Shown piece by piece: positions 1 through 11,465 of a stretch of DNA of 64,000 nt. The position numbers were made by a program, and so were the translations under genes. The stretch lies in assembly GCA_963682025.1 (NCBI GenBank), contig OY821518.1:125884800-125948799 (forward strand), read 5' to 3'. The notes below the pieces were generated by a model that saw only the letters and a list, made by a program, of their open reading frames with translations, had not been told where the DNA came from and ran no database searches. The first letter of the stretch is position 1. Each line of letters starts with the position of its first letter. Source of the stretch: Cordilura impudica (taxonomy: Eukaryota > Arthropoda > Insecta > Diptera > Scathophagidae).

Positions 1-472
1 GAATTGACAATCAAATCGTGAAAAGATTGGGAACGATCTTGAATGTTTTAAACTGCAAAGAAAATGTCAATTCTACAAAATATGGAGAATATGCATCGAA
101 AACTGCATCTCTTTTAGCAGAAATGTATCCACAGAAGAAGTTGACCCCGACCGCCCATAAAATATTGGCGCATGGCAAAGCTATAATTGAGTACCAGTCT
201 TTGTCAATTGGAGAGCTTTCTGAAGAAGCACAGGAGTCTCTTAACAAATTTTATAAAAAAAATATAGATTGCAGAACACATTCAAAGCATCAAGGGTAAG
301 GCAAAATGAGGACCTCTTCAACATGTTGGCAGCATCTTCCGATCCACTTATTTCTTCCCTGCGGCATGTGAAGTCACGAATAGAGTTAGAAAATAATTAT
401 AGTTTAGAAATGATTAGTCTTTTAGATATACCTTCTCTTACGAATTGTGATGAATATTTTACAGAAAATTGA
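1..472 (+). pseudogene. Transib transposase, C-terminal fragment, frameshifted
   Basis: Two overlapping frames join across an A-rich stretch near 255-270 and align end to end with residues ~539-690 of the intact Transib transposase at 44,509-46,581. Shared landmarks are the His pair (HKILAH, matching RAG1 H937/H942), the SEEAQE block with the likely catalytic Glu (RAG1 E962), a downstream NK pair, and NEDLFN followed by SSDPLISS. The single-base shift lies just after the catalytic block, so the copy cannot make a full protein. It belongs to a different subfamily from the two other copies, since most residues outside these motifs differ. Confidence 0.8.
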
Positions 473-790
473 AAAACTAAATTTAAAAAAGAAGTAATTT
501 TTTTTTAATTTGTTGGGTAATAATTTAAAACATAAAACCCTGAAGAAAAAAAATAAAAACAATCTAAAAATGTAAAAATAATTTTTTTAGTTACCTTAAA
601 ATTGATTTTTCTACAAATTTTAACTTTGATAACCCATATGTAGGCCCCTAGAAAGCGTAGCATCCTTTCCAAGCGCTCATTTCATAGGCTGAACAGTTAT
701 CTATCATATGCTGTTTAAACTGTTCAATTATGTTATTCGGTTCAAAAGATATGATTTTTGCAACGAAAAAACTCAAATGGCGCCACTGTG
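1..790 (+). mobile_element. Transib element, right-hand part (copy 3)
   Basis: The window opens inside a Transib (RAG1-like) DNA transposon. The C-terminal third of a decayed transposase lies at 1-472 on the plus strand. The element ends with ...GCCACTGTG at 790, the reverse complement of CACAGTGGC, which is how the two other Transib copies in this window begin. It is followed by CGTCG, which fits the GC-rich 5-bp target duplications known for Transib. The left end lies outside the window, so the duplication cannot be confirmed. About 300 bp of AT-rich 3' untranslated sequence separates the coding remnant from the terminus. Confidence 0.75.
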
Positions 791-795
791 CGTCG
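754..795 (+). repeat. Transib right terminus and putative target duplication
   Basis: Read inward from 790 on the minus strand: CACAGTGGCGCCATTTGAG, a T-run, then CAAAAATC starting 23 bp after the heptamer. The flanking bases 791-795 are CGTCG. The spacing of heptamer and A-run matches the other Transib ends at 29,323, 33,314, 43,756 and 47,596. Confidence 0.65.
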
Positions 796-816
796 CAGCC
801 AGCGACAGTAACCTTG

Positions 817-1415
817 TACATCAATCGAAAGGTCTCAAAGTGCTGTGTTCATAAAAAGCAACAAAACTTTTGATTATTATCCTCTTTGAAATCATAGGGT
901 GAAAATATTCAAAAAAAATAATCTAACCCATAAAAACAGTTTTTATTAAAACTCTTTCCTTATGCATATGAGTTGAATATCTCCGTGACTGCGTGATTAT
1001 TTTATAATTAATCTTTGATGACAACAAGTCTGTGTACCAAGTTTTAGATTGATTGGATCAGGGAAAGTGGGGTTTAAATCACTCCGTGACTGTGCGTGAC
1101 TATGTCAAAGTTAATTTTTTTTCACAACAAGCTGACCATGTTTCAGATCGATCGGATATGGGGAAATGGGTTTTAAATCACTCCGCGACTGTGCGGAGTC
1201 TGTAGTCACAACAAGACTATGGGCCAAGTTTCAGATCAATTGGATAAGGGGGAATGGGGTTGACCCACGACAGACAGAGAGTATGAGCTAAAAGAAAAGA
1301 GTTTTAAAAAGGAAACAATGCGGAAATATTCTCACACCATGACCTGAAAGAAGTCAATGGCTGCAATTTTTTGTGATTTGCGAGGGCTCGACTTTGAGAC
1401 CTTTCGATTGATGTA
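817..1415. repeat. 24-bp inverted repeat enclosing the first 124-bp-family element
   Basis: Bases 817-840 and 1392-1415 are exact reverse complements of each other (core ATCAATCGAAAGGTCTCAAA). They bracket about 550 bp that contains the repeat element at 918-1310. The two other members of that family, at 34.5 and 55.0 kb, are not bracketed this way. The arms therefore belong to an older host element or to a local inversion, not to the 124-bp family itself. Confidence 0.6.
918..1310 (+). repeat. 124-bp-repeat element, copy S1
   Basis: It shares its start (AATAATCTAACCCATAAAAA, then TTATTAAAACTCTTTCCTTA) and its end (GACAGACAGAGAGTATGAG, then TAAAAG and a GAGTTTTAAAA tail) with copies at 34,523 and 55,001. 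The interior holds three diverged units built on CTCCGTGACTGTGCGTGAC and a CCAAGTTTCAGATC...GGAT block. There is no coding capacity. The ends are weakly inverted relative to each other (AAAACTCTTTC versus its complement). The short GACA run resembles the GTCY cores of DINE-1-type elements, but the family is not one I recognise. Confidence 0.7.
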
Positions 1416-1839
1416 TAAGATAGGCTGTAGTTTTCAATGCAACACTGTCAAATTTGTACATTGTTTTTATTTGTGATTCTTTTATGCTTGGTATATGTTT
1501 AGTTCTCTTGGCGGTAAAACTAAAAATACATAAAATATTTCAATTCGTAGTAGAAATTTCGGATTTATGGTAAGTTAAACTATCGTTTATTTAAAATTTG
1601 CAATTTTACGATTATTTACGATTTTTTGTATATTTAGTCATAGTGAAAAAAAAGTGGAACCAGGAAAGGAAGAATCTACTGATAGAAGCTCGTTTGAGGC
1701 ATGAGCCAGGAGCTAAATCACCGCATTCGTTATCGAAATTTTTCGATCGAAATCATTTTTTTATTTCCCAAAATAAAACGCTGAGAATAATTTTTCTTTT
1801 TCACAGCTGAATAATTACGGCCTCTGATTAAGAAGAAAC

Positions 1840-2190
1840 GCGAATCGTGGTCGAGCGTTTGTCCGTCTTCTTCAAATAATAAACCAAAATATGGAATTTC
1901 GATTGATTTTACTCGATATCGAATGCGGTGATTTGGCCCCAGATTTCAGCTGCAGTTTATGGAAATTTAAAACCATCTCCCTTTAAGCGGCAAATAATTT
2001 TATTAATTTTAACAAACACCTTATATGCGAGACCAACTGTCACGCCAAAGCGATCGCCGACATATCTGAAACAACAATTATTGCTAAGTTTTCAAATTGT
2101 AATTTCTAATGCTTTTTGTAACGTAATTCCAATACGTCAAATTGTACGTGAATGCCACAAGGGTTTAATCGCAATCTGCGACTTCTTAAG
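1840..2190 (-). pseudogene. Harbinger (HARBI1-like) transposase fragment
   Basis: On the minus strand, 2070-1925 reads CFRYVGDRFGVTVG, then LAYKVFVKINKIICRLKG, a single in-frame stop after KFP, and TAAEIWGQ. This matches the helix-rich region upstream of the first catalytic Asp in PIF/Harbinger nucleases. Further stops occur upstream. The 3' flank at ~1840-1935 recurs in inverted orientation at 25,020-25,105. The pair marks a dispersed Harbinger-derived repeat of which both copies are heavily deleted. Confidence 0.45.
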
Positions 2191-2249
2191 ATTTAAAGTA
2201 TTAATTAGTTTTATTAAATTATTATATTTGGTAATAAATACCTGAAATT

Positions 2250-3104
2250 TATTTTTATTCATTCATGCTTGCGATAATTTTACAAAAATTAAAATTTTTG
2301 AAATTTTTCTCCTTGAATTTTAGCTAACTAATAAGCTATACGACGACGCTTTCTTTTGTTTATAACATTTTTGATCAAAGTGCTGCTTGAATTTTTACAA
2401 TCAGCTAATTTGAAAGCGGTTTTCGAAAGAATAGCGCAAGATTCTTTTCTGAATATTCATTTTAAAATAATGAATTTTACAAAAAGTTAAACACACAAAG
2501 AACAACAATCTAATCTGTACAAGGAAAAAACTTTTGCGCGTTCATAAATGTACTTAAATATAATTTCATTATTTGACAAAGCAGTACTGCCATAAAAGAT
2601 TGCTTTGCCTTGTAAATGAATTTATTTAAAAGCAATGCAAATTGCTTTTATGAACACGAATAAAGTAAATTGGGCCTAAAGCCCAAGGACTGAAATTAAA
2701 AAGTAAAAATTGTCTATCTTCTATAAACTGCAAACCAATATATGAAATTTAAATTTTATATTAATCTGTATTTCAATTTGATATATATGTATCTGAAATT
2801 ATTTATATTGTTTTCAGCTCGATGCCATGTACATTTTATTATTGTAGTACACTTACCTTTATAATTCTATAGTTTGATTGATGATTTAAAAATTTCTTGC
2901 AAATATTATAAAGAACGTTTAAGTAAACAACTGTTTTTCAGGCAAAACAAAATATTCTGTATAGAACGTTAAAAGATAAAATAAAATTTAATTATACGAA
3001 ATTATTAAAAATATTTTTATAATATATGTATGTACCTTAAACTAAACACTTAAATTTGTATATATTTTTGAGTAGTTAAATCATATGTTTAAAATAAAAA
3101 TAAA
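2250..3104. other. AT-rich 3' flank of MED15, no gene seen
   Basis: About 850 bp of very AT-rich sequence lies between the Harbinger scrap and the MED15 stop codon. It must contain the MED15 3' UTR. An AATAAA hexamer on the minus strand occurs near 2833-2840 and is one possible polyadenylation site. No other coding or repeat feature is evident. Confidence 0.4.
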
Positions 3105-5888
3105 TTACATGCCCATAAGAGCAGTAAATTCACATATAGGTTTTACAGCATTTGGTGAGCAAGCCTGACGTACAGACATTTCCCAAGTATCCAATAAATG
3201 TGACAGAGAATATAGTTTAGGTAATTTAGCAATACGAGACATTAATGCATTTTGCACGGCCCTTAGAAATGCAGTAGGCGAATAGTCTTGCTCTATAAGA
3301 GAGCAGTCCGGCGAAGCCCAAGGGTATTCCTCTTTAAAAAAAAGTGAAACAAAAATATTATTATGTCAACTAAGAGAGTTGGCAAAACATTTTAAATTTT
3401 TACCAGGTATATTGACGCTTATTGGTGGAACACAAGGTAATTTTTTATCATCCAGACAGCAAATTAGTTTAATCGATTTTGTATTATTCTGTGCCGTCGA
3501 ATCTAGAGTGACCTTGAACTTTTGATCTAAACGTGCTATTTCACCTTGTAAAACATGTGGAATTTCCATTTCGTTCGAATACGGCTTTTCGGCAATACGT
3601 GCCATTTTTGGAGGTGCTGGAGCACAGATATCAGTACCGAATAATAATTCCAAGCTAGGACGAAAAGTTCTATATAACGTATGATTGGCTATAGGACTTT
3701 GTAATGTAGTGTTGATGACTTCCATTAAGGGATTTGAAGATTTCTACAAATGTTATTAATGAATAAATATGTTATCTAAATCTAGTATCAATAGTAATAT
3801 CAATTTAATTATAAAATTGTCTAAGTTTTATATATATTTGCCCTTTTTATATATATATTAAAAAAAAAAAACTCACTCCAAAGGTTTGTCCAGAATATGA
3901 AACAATTCCCATTCGCTCTAACGCCTTTTCACACTTTAGCAGTGTTTCCAATGGTACTCTCTGCACCGGATTAGTTAAAATTTCCAATAACTTATTCATT
4001 TTTATATAATTTTCGACATTATTACCATCTTTGCCAAATTTGGCTCTCATCCTTTTTATGGGCTCTATATATTTTGTTAATTGTTTATATTTTTCAATGT
4101 AAAGTTGATCTTCTTGTGGATTAAATGGACTATTTTGTTGCACTTGTCCGGGAGTATTAAGAGGAGCACTTGGAGATTGGCGCATTTGTTGGCGTTGCTG
4201 GGGATTTTGCATTAAACCAGGCATTTGTGGACTGGAGGTAGGCACCAGAGCTGGACTGGGTATCATTTGCGGATTTGGTAGTGGTTGTCCAGGTCCGCCT
4301 GATTGATAAGGTTGTTGCAATTGTTGCTGTTGCTGCTGCTGTTGTTGTTGTTGTTGTTGATTATTTACAACCTGTTGTTGTAGTTGTTGTTGCTGTTGTA
4401 CATTGAGAGCATTGCCTGGTGAAGACACCGTACTAGGTGACGGACTTTGCCGTAAAAATTGTTGTTGTCCTACAACACCGCGACTAACGCCAAACATTTG
4501 CTGACCTTGACCCATTGCCATGTTGGGATTTTTTTGCATACCCGGTGGCATATTTAACATTTGATTCAGATTTCCTTTATATATTAAACCATTAGAAACA
4601 GGTAAGAATTTTTAATAAAATATTTATGCTGCATCACTAACCTTGTTGTCCAGCTGTATTCGACATACCACCTGGTTGTCCTTGTGGTCCAGCATTGCCA
4701 ACAATATTATTCGGATGCATAGGCCCACCAGATCCTACACCAACAGGTTGGTTTTGTTGCATATTTGGTGGTATGCCTTGCATACCTTGATTAAGGCCAG
4801 CATTCGGACCACCTACATTCATAGGACCAGAACCAACTTGATTCATACGAGCATTCATCATTTGATTAAGCTGTGGATGTTGCATACTCATTTGTTGCAT
4901 TTGTTGTTGTTGCATTTGGTTGGGTATTTGTTGGACATTCATGGCGTTCACATTGACTACGGGACCACCTTGCATTTGACCGCCAGCATTCATTTGCATT
5001 TGATTAGGCACACCAGAGCCGCTAGAACCTGGACCCATAGGTACACCAGGGCCCGGTCCACCCATTTGATTCATTTGACCAGACATACCTTGGGGACCAC
5101 CAGGACCACCAGATGGCCCACCCATTTGTTGGGCATTTCCAATTTGCTGATTCGGCCCTCCACTAGGGCCACCCATAACATTCATTTGTATGCCACCAGG
5201 ACCACCCATTTGTGGCATCATTTGTTGTTGACCCGGTCCACCACCTATAATATTACCTTGTTGTTGTACTGGACCAGCCGAACCCATACTCATTTGTGGT
5301 CTGATACCTTGCATTTGCTGCATTTGTTGTTGACCTGGCCTCTGCTGATTAAGAGTTTGCAAAAGATTTGACGCTGGTACGGGGCCACCAGGACCAGCAC
5401 CTTGTTGGGCATTTGGTCCACCAGGCATCGACATCATTTGGGGATTACGATTACCTTGGCTAGCTAAATTTTGCAAAGCATTTAAAGGATCTTGCATCAT
5501 ATTTTGTTGACCCATTTCAGCATTGGGTGGAGGAGCTTGTTGCGGTCTTCCTGTTAATGAGATGATAACAATATAAAGGATTGAATTTATTAACTATCCA
5601 ATCAATAGACACTTACTTTGCGAAAGATCCTTAAAGTGCATAAACAATTTTGCCACCAGACCCAAATATTCATCTTTGCTTTTGGATTTCTTGAATATGT
5701 GATTTTCCATAACACTAGCGTTCTTAATGCCATCTTGTCCAGTATTTTGCAACATTTCATTGCTAAAATAACAACAAAAAACATGTTCGATGTTAAAAAA
5801 TAGTCCCCCAAAAATTTATTACTCTACTTATGTACATTTTTGCAATAACATTTTGCCGAAATTTTTGTGATTGCCATTCTTCTGTCAT
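3105..5888 (-). CDS. MED15: Mediator complex subunit 15 (MED15/ARC105), six exons, complete
   Basis: This is a tail-module subunit of the nuclear Mediator complex that links activators to RNA polymerase II. Exons, in order: 5888-5836, 5762-5617, 5550-4642, 4574-3877, 3743-3404, 3331-3105. Every inferred junction has GT/AG, phases agree, and the 2373-nt total is 790 codons plus stop. Residues 1-70 form the KIX domain ([17 protein letters not shown]; later [19 protein letters not shown]). Residues 70-500 are Gln/Met/Gly/Pro-rich with a polyQ tract encoded around 4320-4390. The C-terminal half carries the conserved block ([20 protein letters not shown]), then [23 protein letters not shown] and the final [13 protein letters not shown]. 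Introns are short (~60-135 bp) and free of transposons. The start is the only Met before the KIX domain. No disrupting change was seen, so it is probably functional. Confidence 0.95.
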
Positions 5889-7330
5889 TTTCAAAGTATT
5901 TTCTTTAATTATTTATATATTTATTGCAAATTTTCCACGTATTTTATGTAGCTTTTATCACACTTTTGTAATAAATTAAAAAATTGCTGGAAATTTGCTA
6001 CTTGTAACAAAAATTGTTATATTTAATCATGCTGCCATAATGATGCCAGATAATCTTACTAATTTATTACACAATCAGAGTTGCCAACTTTAGAGAGATA
6101 AAAGCGGAAAAATAAAAAAGGGGTAAACCGCATAAATTTTAATAATAATATAAAAGGTAATACTATCGGGGTCGGAGGTGGCCTGTTGAAGTAACAACAG
6201 AAGCAAAAAAAAAAAATTAAAGGTAATAGATGTTGAATCTAAGCTTTGAATAATTTTCAAAATAAATAAAAAACCAAATTATCTTGTAACTTGATCTTTA
6301 TAAGGTTAACCTCACCCAAGGCTCATTGCCAATTCATCCAAAAACTGTTCACCTCATTTATTTATTCAAATCTTATATATAGAGTTGTTTTTAATATTTA
6401 TTTAATTTAATAGTAGTATTTAAAATACTTTTCATTTCTCTGAAGATGTTTTACAAATAAACTAGCTGAGTCCGGTCCGCGTTGCTGGCCCGAAGAAAAC
6501 ATCTGGATTTTATATTGCATCTAAATTTTAATACCGAGTGTCGGGCAAAAGTAAAGCACGAACTCCCTCGAAAATCCTTAAATACATTGCATTTAATAAT
6601 ATTATGAATATGACTGAAAAAAAATATACGTTTTCTTGAATATTTTAACACTAGCGCCACCTACAGGTGAAAAACTTTGTCAGCAACTTTAGTTTTATGT
6701 ATTGCGAATTTGAGTTAAATTGGACCGTAAATAAATTTTTTGGGAAAATCTCGACCCCAGCGCCACCTATCGGGTACAAAAAAAGTTATGCAAATCGGAG
6801 AACCAAAGGAACATATGGTATGAATACGAAGTCGCTAGCATTAGTGGTTCAAAAGTTATTAGAGTACCAACATACGCACCAACGTTTTTAGATATTAAGA
6901 TATAAATATCCTAAGGATCTATTGCATATTATTTCTTACATATCTAACAATATTTCTTTTAAAAACATGATTTCTCTCAAAATTTAAGTTATAAGTTACA
7001 AGTTCTTATATATGTATATGCAATTGTTTTTATTTATATAATGTTTTATTTAACGATAAAGAATAAGGTTTAATTACAAGTATATTTGCTTCACAAGTAT
7101 ATGTTTATTTTACACGTTTATGTTACATTTACAAAATTACTTCCACCGCTGACACTTCCAATTCCACAGATTACCATAAATATAAAATGAAAACAATCTA
7201 TATTTAATAATTTACAACACAAACAAAAAAAGGAGTTATATATTTATGCACGAAAGGAAACAAAACGCATTAAACTCCCTTTGGTCATAAAAAAATGACC
7301 GTTGACGACCAATGTGACATATATTGTCCT
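5889..7330. other. MED15 upstream region and unassigned repeat-like DNA
   Basis: The first few hundred bases must hold the MED15 promoter and 5' UTR; no clear TATA box was identified. Around 6650-6900 two related blocks carry (A)GCGCCACCTAYNGGGT-like text followed by runs such as AAAAACTTTG or AAAAAAGTTATGC. This suggests a decayed dispersed repeat. Short open frames here look accidental. The remainder (6900-7330) is AT-rich with nothing recognisable. Confidence 0.4.
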
Positions 7331-7334
7331 ATTT

Positions 7335-7560
7335 ATTATACCCTTCGCACCACTTTGCATAGGGTATATATCAGTTTGTCAATCCGTTTGTAACCCATCG
7401 AAACAAATTCAGGAGACCTCATAAATTGGCGGTGTCCATCTGTCTGTCTGTCTGTTGAAAATATTCTCCTGTCAGGTCGAGTGGATTGCACTACTTAAGC
7501 TTAAAATGTTCGTCATAATCTGCAGCAGTTTGGTATTGAACTCGGAGTCTCTAGAATGAC
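7335..7560 (+). repeat. DINE-1/Helentron-like fragment, subfamily 2
   Basis: A TTATACCCTTCGCACCAC...TGCATAGGGTATA hairpin opens the fragment. It is followed by AGTTTGTCAATCCGTTTGTA, ACCCATCGAAAC and a GTCTGTCTGTCTGT core. This combination is typical of non-autonomous Helentron (DINE-1) elements of flies. It lies directly upstream of a member of the main family at 7602. A second fragment of the same subfamily is at 16,262. Confidence 0.55.
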
Positions 7561-7601
7561 GTACGCAAAAATTTCGAAAAAATTTCATATAAAAAACTAA
7601 A

Positions 7602-8386
7602 ACAAGTAAGAAAATTATAGTCGGTCTAGACCGACTATACGATACCCTATACCATGCGTTTAGAGACCCTATCTCTTAGGCCCAACTAACTGGACATAGA
7701 AAATAAGCAAAAACCAAATTTGAGTGGGATTTTTATTAATTTTTTTGGCTGCAGATATGAAATAGTTCATATCGGATGCTATATCTATATAGGGACTTGG
7801 TCCAAAAATGGACCGATCCTGATCATGTTTGGTAAAGTCTCTTGTATTTTGCAAAAATATATACAAACAAAATTTGAGAAGAATCAGTGCAATATTTTTG
7901 TTTTTTAATAGATTTAAGTGAAGAGCGGAAGCAGCTCTATATGGGGTCAAAGGTATCATTTTTGGACTACTCATTAATGGATGTAATGAACGCATACAAA
8001 CCCAATTTGAGTAAGATCTATATGACAATTTGGATCTTATGGCAATTTATGTCGATTTCATATGGGTAATTTGTACGGGGGCTAGGTCTGAACATGGACC
8101 GATTCTCACCAATTTCAATAGCGTTCATCCTATGGCCGATGAAAGCTTATATGCCAAATTTCATCAAAATATTTGCGACCTGCAGTTTGATTACAAGGTT
8201 TACATGGACACACAGACGGACGGACGGATGGACGGACGGACGGACGGACATTGTTAAATCAACTCAGAAAGTGATTCTGATTCGATCGGTATAATAAAAG
8301 ATGGGTCTAGGTCAAATATTTTTGGTTGTTACAAACAGCAGCACAAAGTCATTATACCCAAACCACATAGTGGTATAGGGTATAAA
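7602..8386 (+). repeat. GTCC-core dispersed element, copy A1 (DINE-1/Helentron-like), near full length
   Basis: The element starts ACAAGTAAGAAAATTATAG, followed by a perfect 20-bp palindrome TAGTCGGTCTAGACCGACTA. It ends with a CACATAGTGGTATAGGGTATA block. A run of GGAC tetramers sits about 170 bp before the end. Internal text recurs in every copy (AAATTTGAGTGGGATTTTTA; GGCTGCAGATATGAAA; GTCGATTTCATAGGGGTCAT). Seven other copies occur at 28.6, 29.9, 56.1, 57.7, 60.2, 62.0 and 63.0 kb. There is no coding capacity. Palindromic subterminal sequence plus tetranucleotide core fits non-autonomous Helentrons. Confidence 0.75.
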
Positions 8387-8594
8387 TAGTGAAAAAAAAT
8401 GTTTATACATATATAGATATTTATCACATTTTTGTTTGGAAGAAAAATGTGCATGGATCGCTAAGCAAATGAACATTAATGTAATTGTATGTGTTTACAT
8501 TTATGCTCATTACATTTAATAATTGCTTTCAATTAAAAAAAGGTCGCAAATTTTTTTTAATTATTATTTTTGTTTTTAATGTGAAATACCAAAA

Positions 8595-9337
8595 TCAAAA
8601 TTCATTTCCAATGATTGTAGAAGATAAACTAATTTCGTTATTAAATTGTTTATATTGTGCAGCTTGCGATAGTTGATGATCCTGATCTGATAAATATGCC
8701 ATTTCAGATTGTGTTGAAAATTGTGTATCAATAGTCATGGACTCGGTATTGACATTAAATAAATTGTCTAATAGTGGATCAATATCTGTAGACTTCACAA
8801 CTATATCAGGTGCTGTAACTAATTGTTTTCCTTGCGGCTCTTGTTCCGATCCAGAAAAACTCTTATCGTCTATTTTCTCATAATTCGTATTACAAAATTC
8901 CAATGATTGTCTTTCATGTGGCTCCGGTTCACCAATATCATAATCAAGCAAGTCTAAAATATCAGAATCAACATCAGAATACGTTTGCTGTTCAGCTTCG
9001 TATCTTTCAAGCTGTTGTTTCCTTTTTCTATCTGAGGCCCACAAGTCTAATGATACAATATTATGCTTTTTTCGTATTTCCCACTCATTGCTTCTAATTT
9101 TTACTTTTTCCTCATCACTACAGAATTCGTGTGGCTTCATCATGTTAACTGATTTTGCAAGCATTTTCAATTTCTTTTTGTCGGTCCAATTTTGATAACG
9201 CCCTTTATCTTCGAAAGCCAAACGATATTCATTTACTGGATTCCACCTCCAAATATTCACACGGCATTCGCGTTTTAAACATAATTCTATTTGTTCTTCT
9301 TTTGTTATTACTCTCTCTAAATCCCCTTTGGTGGCTT
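8595..9337 (-). CDS. unknown gene fragment, copy 1 (duplicated with 11.7-12.4 kb)
   Basis: An open frame runs from a likely splice acceptor (TTATTAG then AAAGCCACC, at ~9337) to a stop at 8595. It encodes ITKEEQIELCLKRECRVNIW, then WRWNPVNEYRLAFEDKGRYQ, a basic NWTDKKKLKMLAKSVNMMKP segment, and a long acidic Ser/Gln-rich tail with DSDILDLLDYDIG. I do not recognise the family. No membrane segment or zinc-binding pattern is seen, and the composition suggests a nuclear or cytosolic regulatory protein. The exon that should precede it, open in copy 2, carries a stop here, so this copy may be broken. The ~220-residue frame is long for such AT-rich DNA and is conserved in copy 2, which supports coding use. 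Confidence 0.5.
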
Positions 9338-9519
9338 TCTAATAAAAAAGGAGATGAAAGGAAAAGCAATTTTAAATTTATTTATGAAAGACCTTCCTTG
9401 ATTCTTTTACAAAAAATGTTGTGAACACTTTATTTACTAATACGTACGAATTTATTTTCTTAAGATACTAATATTCTATTTAGTATTTCTTTAATACTAA
9501 TTGTAATTTATATCTTCCA

Positions 9520-9745
9520 TAATATTAATAGGCTAGGCGATTTCTTGTTACCGATGTTTTGTTCTACCGTTTTATCCCGATTTTGACCAAGCGTATATTA
9601 TTTGAAAGGTATTTCTTTTTAGCTGTTCACCAGATTTACAGATTTTAAAATTTTTTCCTTTAACTAAATTGCATTTAAAGTTGCTACTAACATAAAATTA
9701 TACATATGCTATATGTGTGTTTTTATTAAATTTGTTAATAGCTCT
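9520..9745 (+). repeat. dispersed repeat R, copy 1
   Basis: The segment beginning TATTAATAGGCTAGGCGATT and running through TATATTATTTGAAAGGTATT to GTGTTTTTATTAAATTTGTT recurs at 52,143-52,380 in the same orientation with about 90% identity. It has no coding capacity. Its borders are uncertain. The second copy continues into a CCTAGAAATTGCACTCGAAT motif that also occurs at ~24,826 and, inverted, at ~49,653. Confidence 0.55.
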
Positions 9746-10353
9746 GTTCGTTTACGTGATAATTTGTAATAATTTGTACAAATTACCACAAAATTTACTG
9801 GATCCTGTTGGTTTACTTTAAAACCAAGTAAAAGACAAAAAATGAGAGCGTAAAGTGACAGTTCCTTTTTTGAAAACTTGCTAGTTTTTGCTGGATATAT
9901 TTTTGCTAACATTTTTTACTGAATCTTCAAACATTATATTGTGAATATTGTTTTAAATCTTAATAAAATATGCATAAAAATACATAATTATATGTCATTT
10001 CTGCTTATTATTTATATAAACAAATTTTCAACATAAACTAACTTTCATATATCGTATCTTGCCACGACCAAATTACTCAAAAAAGCAATACAGAATATGT
10101 TTAAGAGTATTTTAATTTTGTAACATTTTTTACTCTACGATAAATAACATGATTTTAAAGAATACAAAAAGTTAAAAATTCATGTTGTTGACGTTAACAA
10201 AATCAATGATAGATATAGAATAAGTTCTGCCACTTGCTGTTAATGTTAAAAGAGTATTAAAATGAAGCATACTTCAAGGGCTTAATAAAAAATTTATATT
10301 TTTCTTCGGTGTTTTAAAATTCACGCAATTTTAGTTTTTTTTATTAAGCCCTC
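9746..10353. other. AT-rich spacer, nothing recognised
   Basis: No gene-like frame, no terminal repeats and no similarity to other parts of the window were noticed in this segment between repeat R and the MITE cluster. Confidence 0.4.
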
Positions 10354-10357
10354 TTAA

Positions 10358-10846
10358 GGTGCTATTACATGATGTGTTTTTTACATATGTACTGTCAAAT
10401 TTTCCCACAACAAAAGTTGTACACATCGTGTGATACATATGAAACATTGTTTATGTACAATACATGAGGAAAGTCACAAGTACATTTTTCAATTAGAACA
10501 GGTTCTATTTTTGCATGACAAACATATGAAAATACAACACTGCTTGTGGCGAAAGAAAAACAGAGTAAATTTTGAAGATTAATATTAAAAGAAATATAAA
10601 TTGCGTAGTATTAACAATTTAAAAATAAATAACTTTTTTTTTAACAATAAATTTTTGTAAATTCACAAATTAAATCAGCTGTTGTTTACATTTAGAGGTT
10701 ATGTCATACGGAAATACATATGCACGTGTGATAGCAAAAATTATGAATCGTATGTAAAAGACAATTTTGACAGACATGAGGAATTTCATATGGATAAAAA
10801 AAGTGACAGTACATATGTGTAAAAAACACTTCGTGTAATAGCACCT
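10358..10846. mobile_element. MITE of the GGTGCTATTACA family, copy 1
   Basis: Terminal inverted repeats read GGTGCTATTACATGATGTGT on the left. The right end read inward is GGTGCTATTACACGAAGTGT, followed by ACACATATGTACTGTCA. The left flank is TTAA and the right is a one-base variant (TTTA). The interior has no coding sequence. Internal blocks (ACAACACTGCTTGTGGCGAA; AAATCAGCTGTTGTTT) are shared with copies at 10,986 and 52,872. The TTAA flanks suggest mobilisation by a TTAA-targeting transposase, but the terminal bases are not the CCC of piggyBac. Confidence 0.65.
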
Positions 10847-10981
10847 TTAGAACAGGTTCTATTTTTGCATGACAAACATATGAAAATGCAACACTGCTTG
10901 TGGCGAAAGAAAAACATGACGATACATATGAAACATTGTTTATGTACAATACATGAGGAAAGTCACATGTACATTTTTCAA
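10847..10981. repeat. rearranged internal piece of the same MITE
   Basis: These 135 bp repeat two internal blocks of the MITE in swapped order: AGAACAGGTTCTATTTTTGC...GAAAGAAAAACATGAC, then GATACATATGAAACATTG...TTTTCAATT. They sit exactly between two complete copies. This looks like the product of recombination or template switching between neighbouring copies. Confidence 0.6.
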
Positions 10982-10985
10982 TTAA

Positions 10986-11465
10986 GGTGCTATTACATTA
11001 TGTGTTTTTTACATATGTATTGTCAAATTTTCCCACAACAAAAGTTGTACACATCGTGTGATACACATGAAACATTGTTTATGTACAATACATGAGGAAA
11101 GTCACAAGTACATTTTTCAATTAGAACAGGTTCTATTTTTGCATGACAAACATATGAAAATACAACACTGCTTGTGGCGAAAGAAAAATAGAGTAAATTA
11201 TTAAGATTAATATTGAAAGAAAATAAATAGTTTAATATTAATTAACAATTAAAAAATATATAACTTTTTTTTTTAACAATAAATTTTTGTAAATTCACAA
11301 ATTAAATCAGCTGTTGTTTTCATTTAGAAGTTATGTCATACGGAAATACATATGAACGTGTGATAGCAAAAATTATGAATCGTATTTAAAAGACAATTTT
11401 GACTGACATGAGGATAAAAAAGTGACAGTAAATATGTAAAAAAAACACATCATGTAATAGCACCT
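10986..11465. mobile_element. MITE of the GGTGCTATTACA family, copy 2
   Basis: The copy is flanked by TTAA on both sides (10,982-10,985 and 11,466-11,469). Its ends are GGTGCTATTACATTATGTGT and the complementary ATGTAATAGCACCT. It is close to copy 1 throughout but has its own small deletions near 11,400. It is non-coding. Confidence 0.7.

Noticed and set aside
450..800. The terminal CACTGTG at 784-790 as a chance heptamer
   Set aside because: Rejected as chance because it sits downstream of Transib coding sequence, has CAAAAATC at the same spacing as the other ends, and is followed by a Transib-type GC-rich 5-mer.
4643..5371. 242-codon open frame on the plus strand
   Set aside because: It is antisense to MED15 exon 3. 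The His/Thr/Leu-rich text is the complement of Gln/Met/Gly-rich codons and has no independent support.
8903..9424. Plus-strand frames opposite the unknown duplicated gene
   Set aside because: The minus-strand reading is conserved between both copies with a consistent splice site; the plus frames are shadows.
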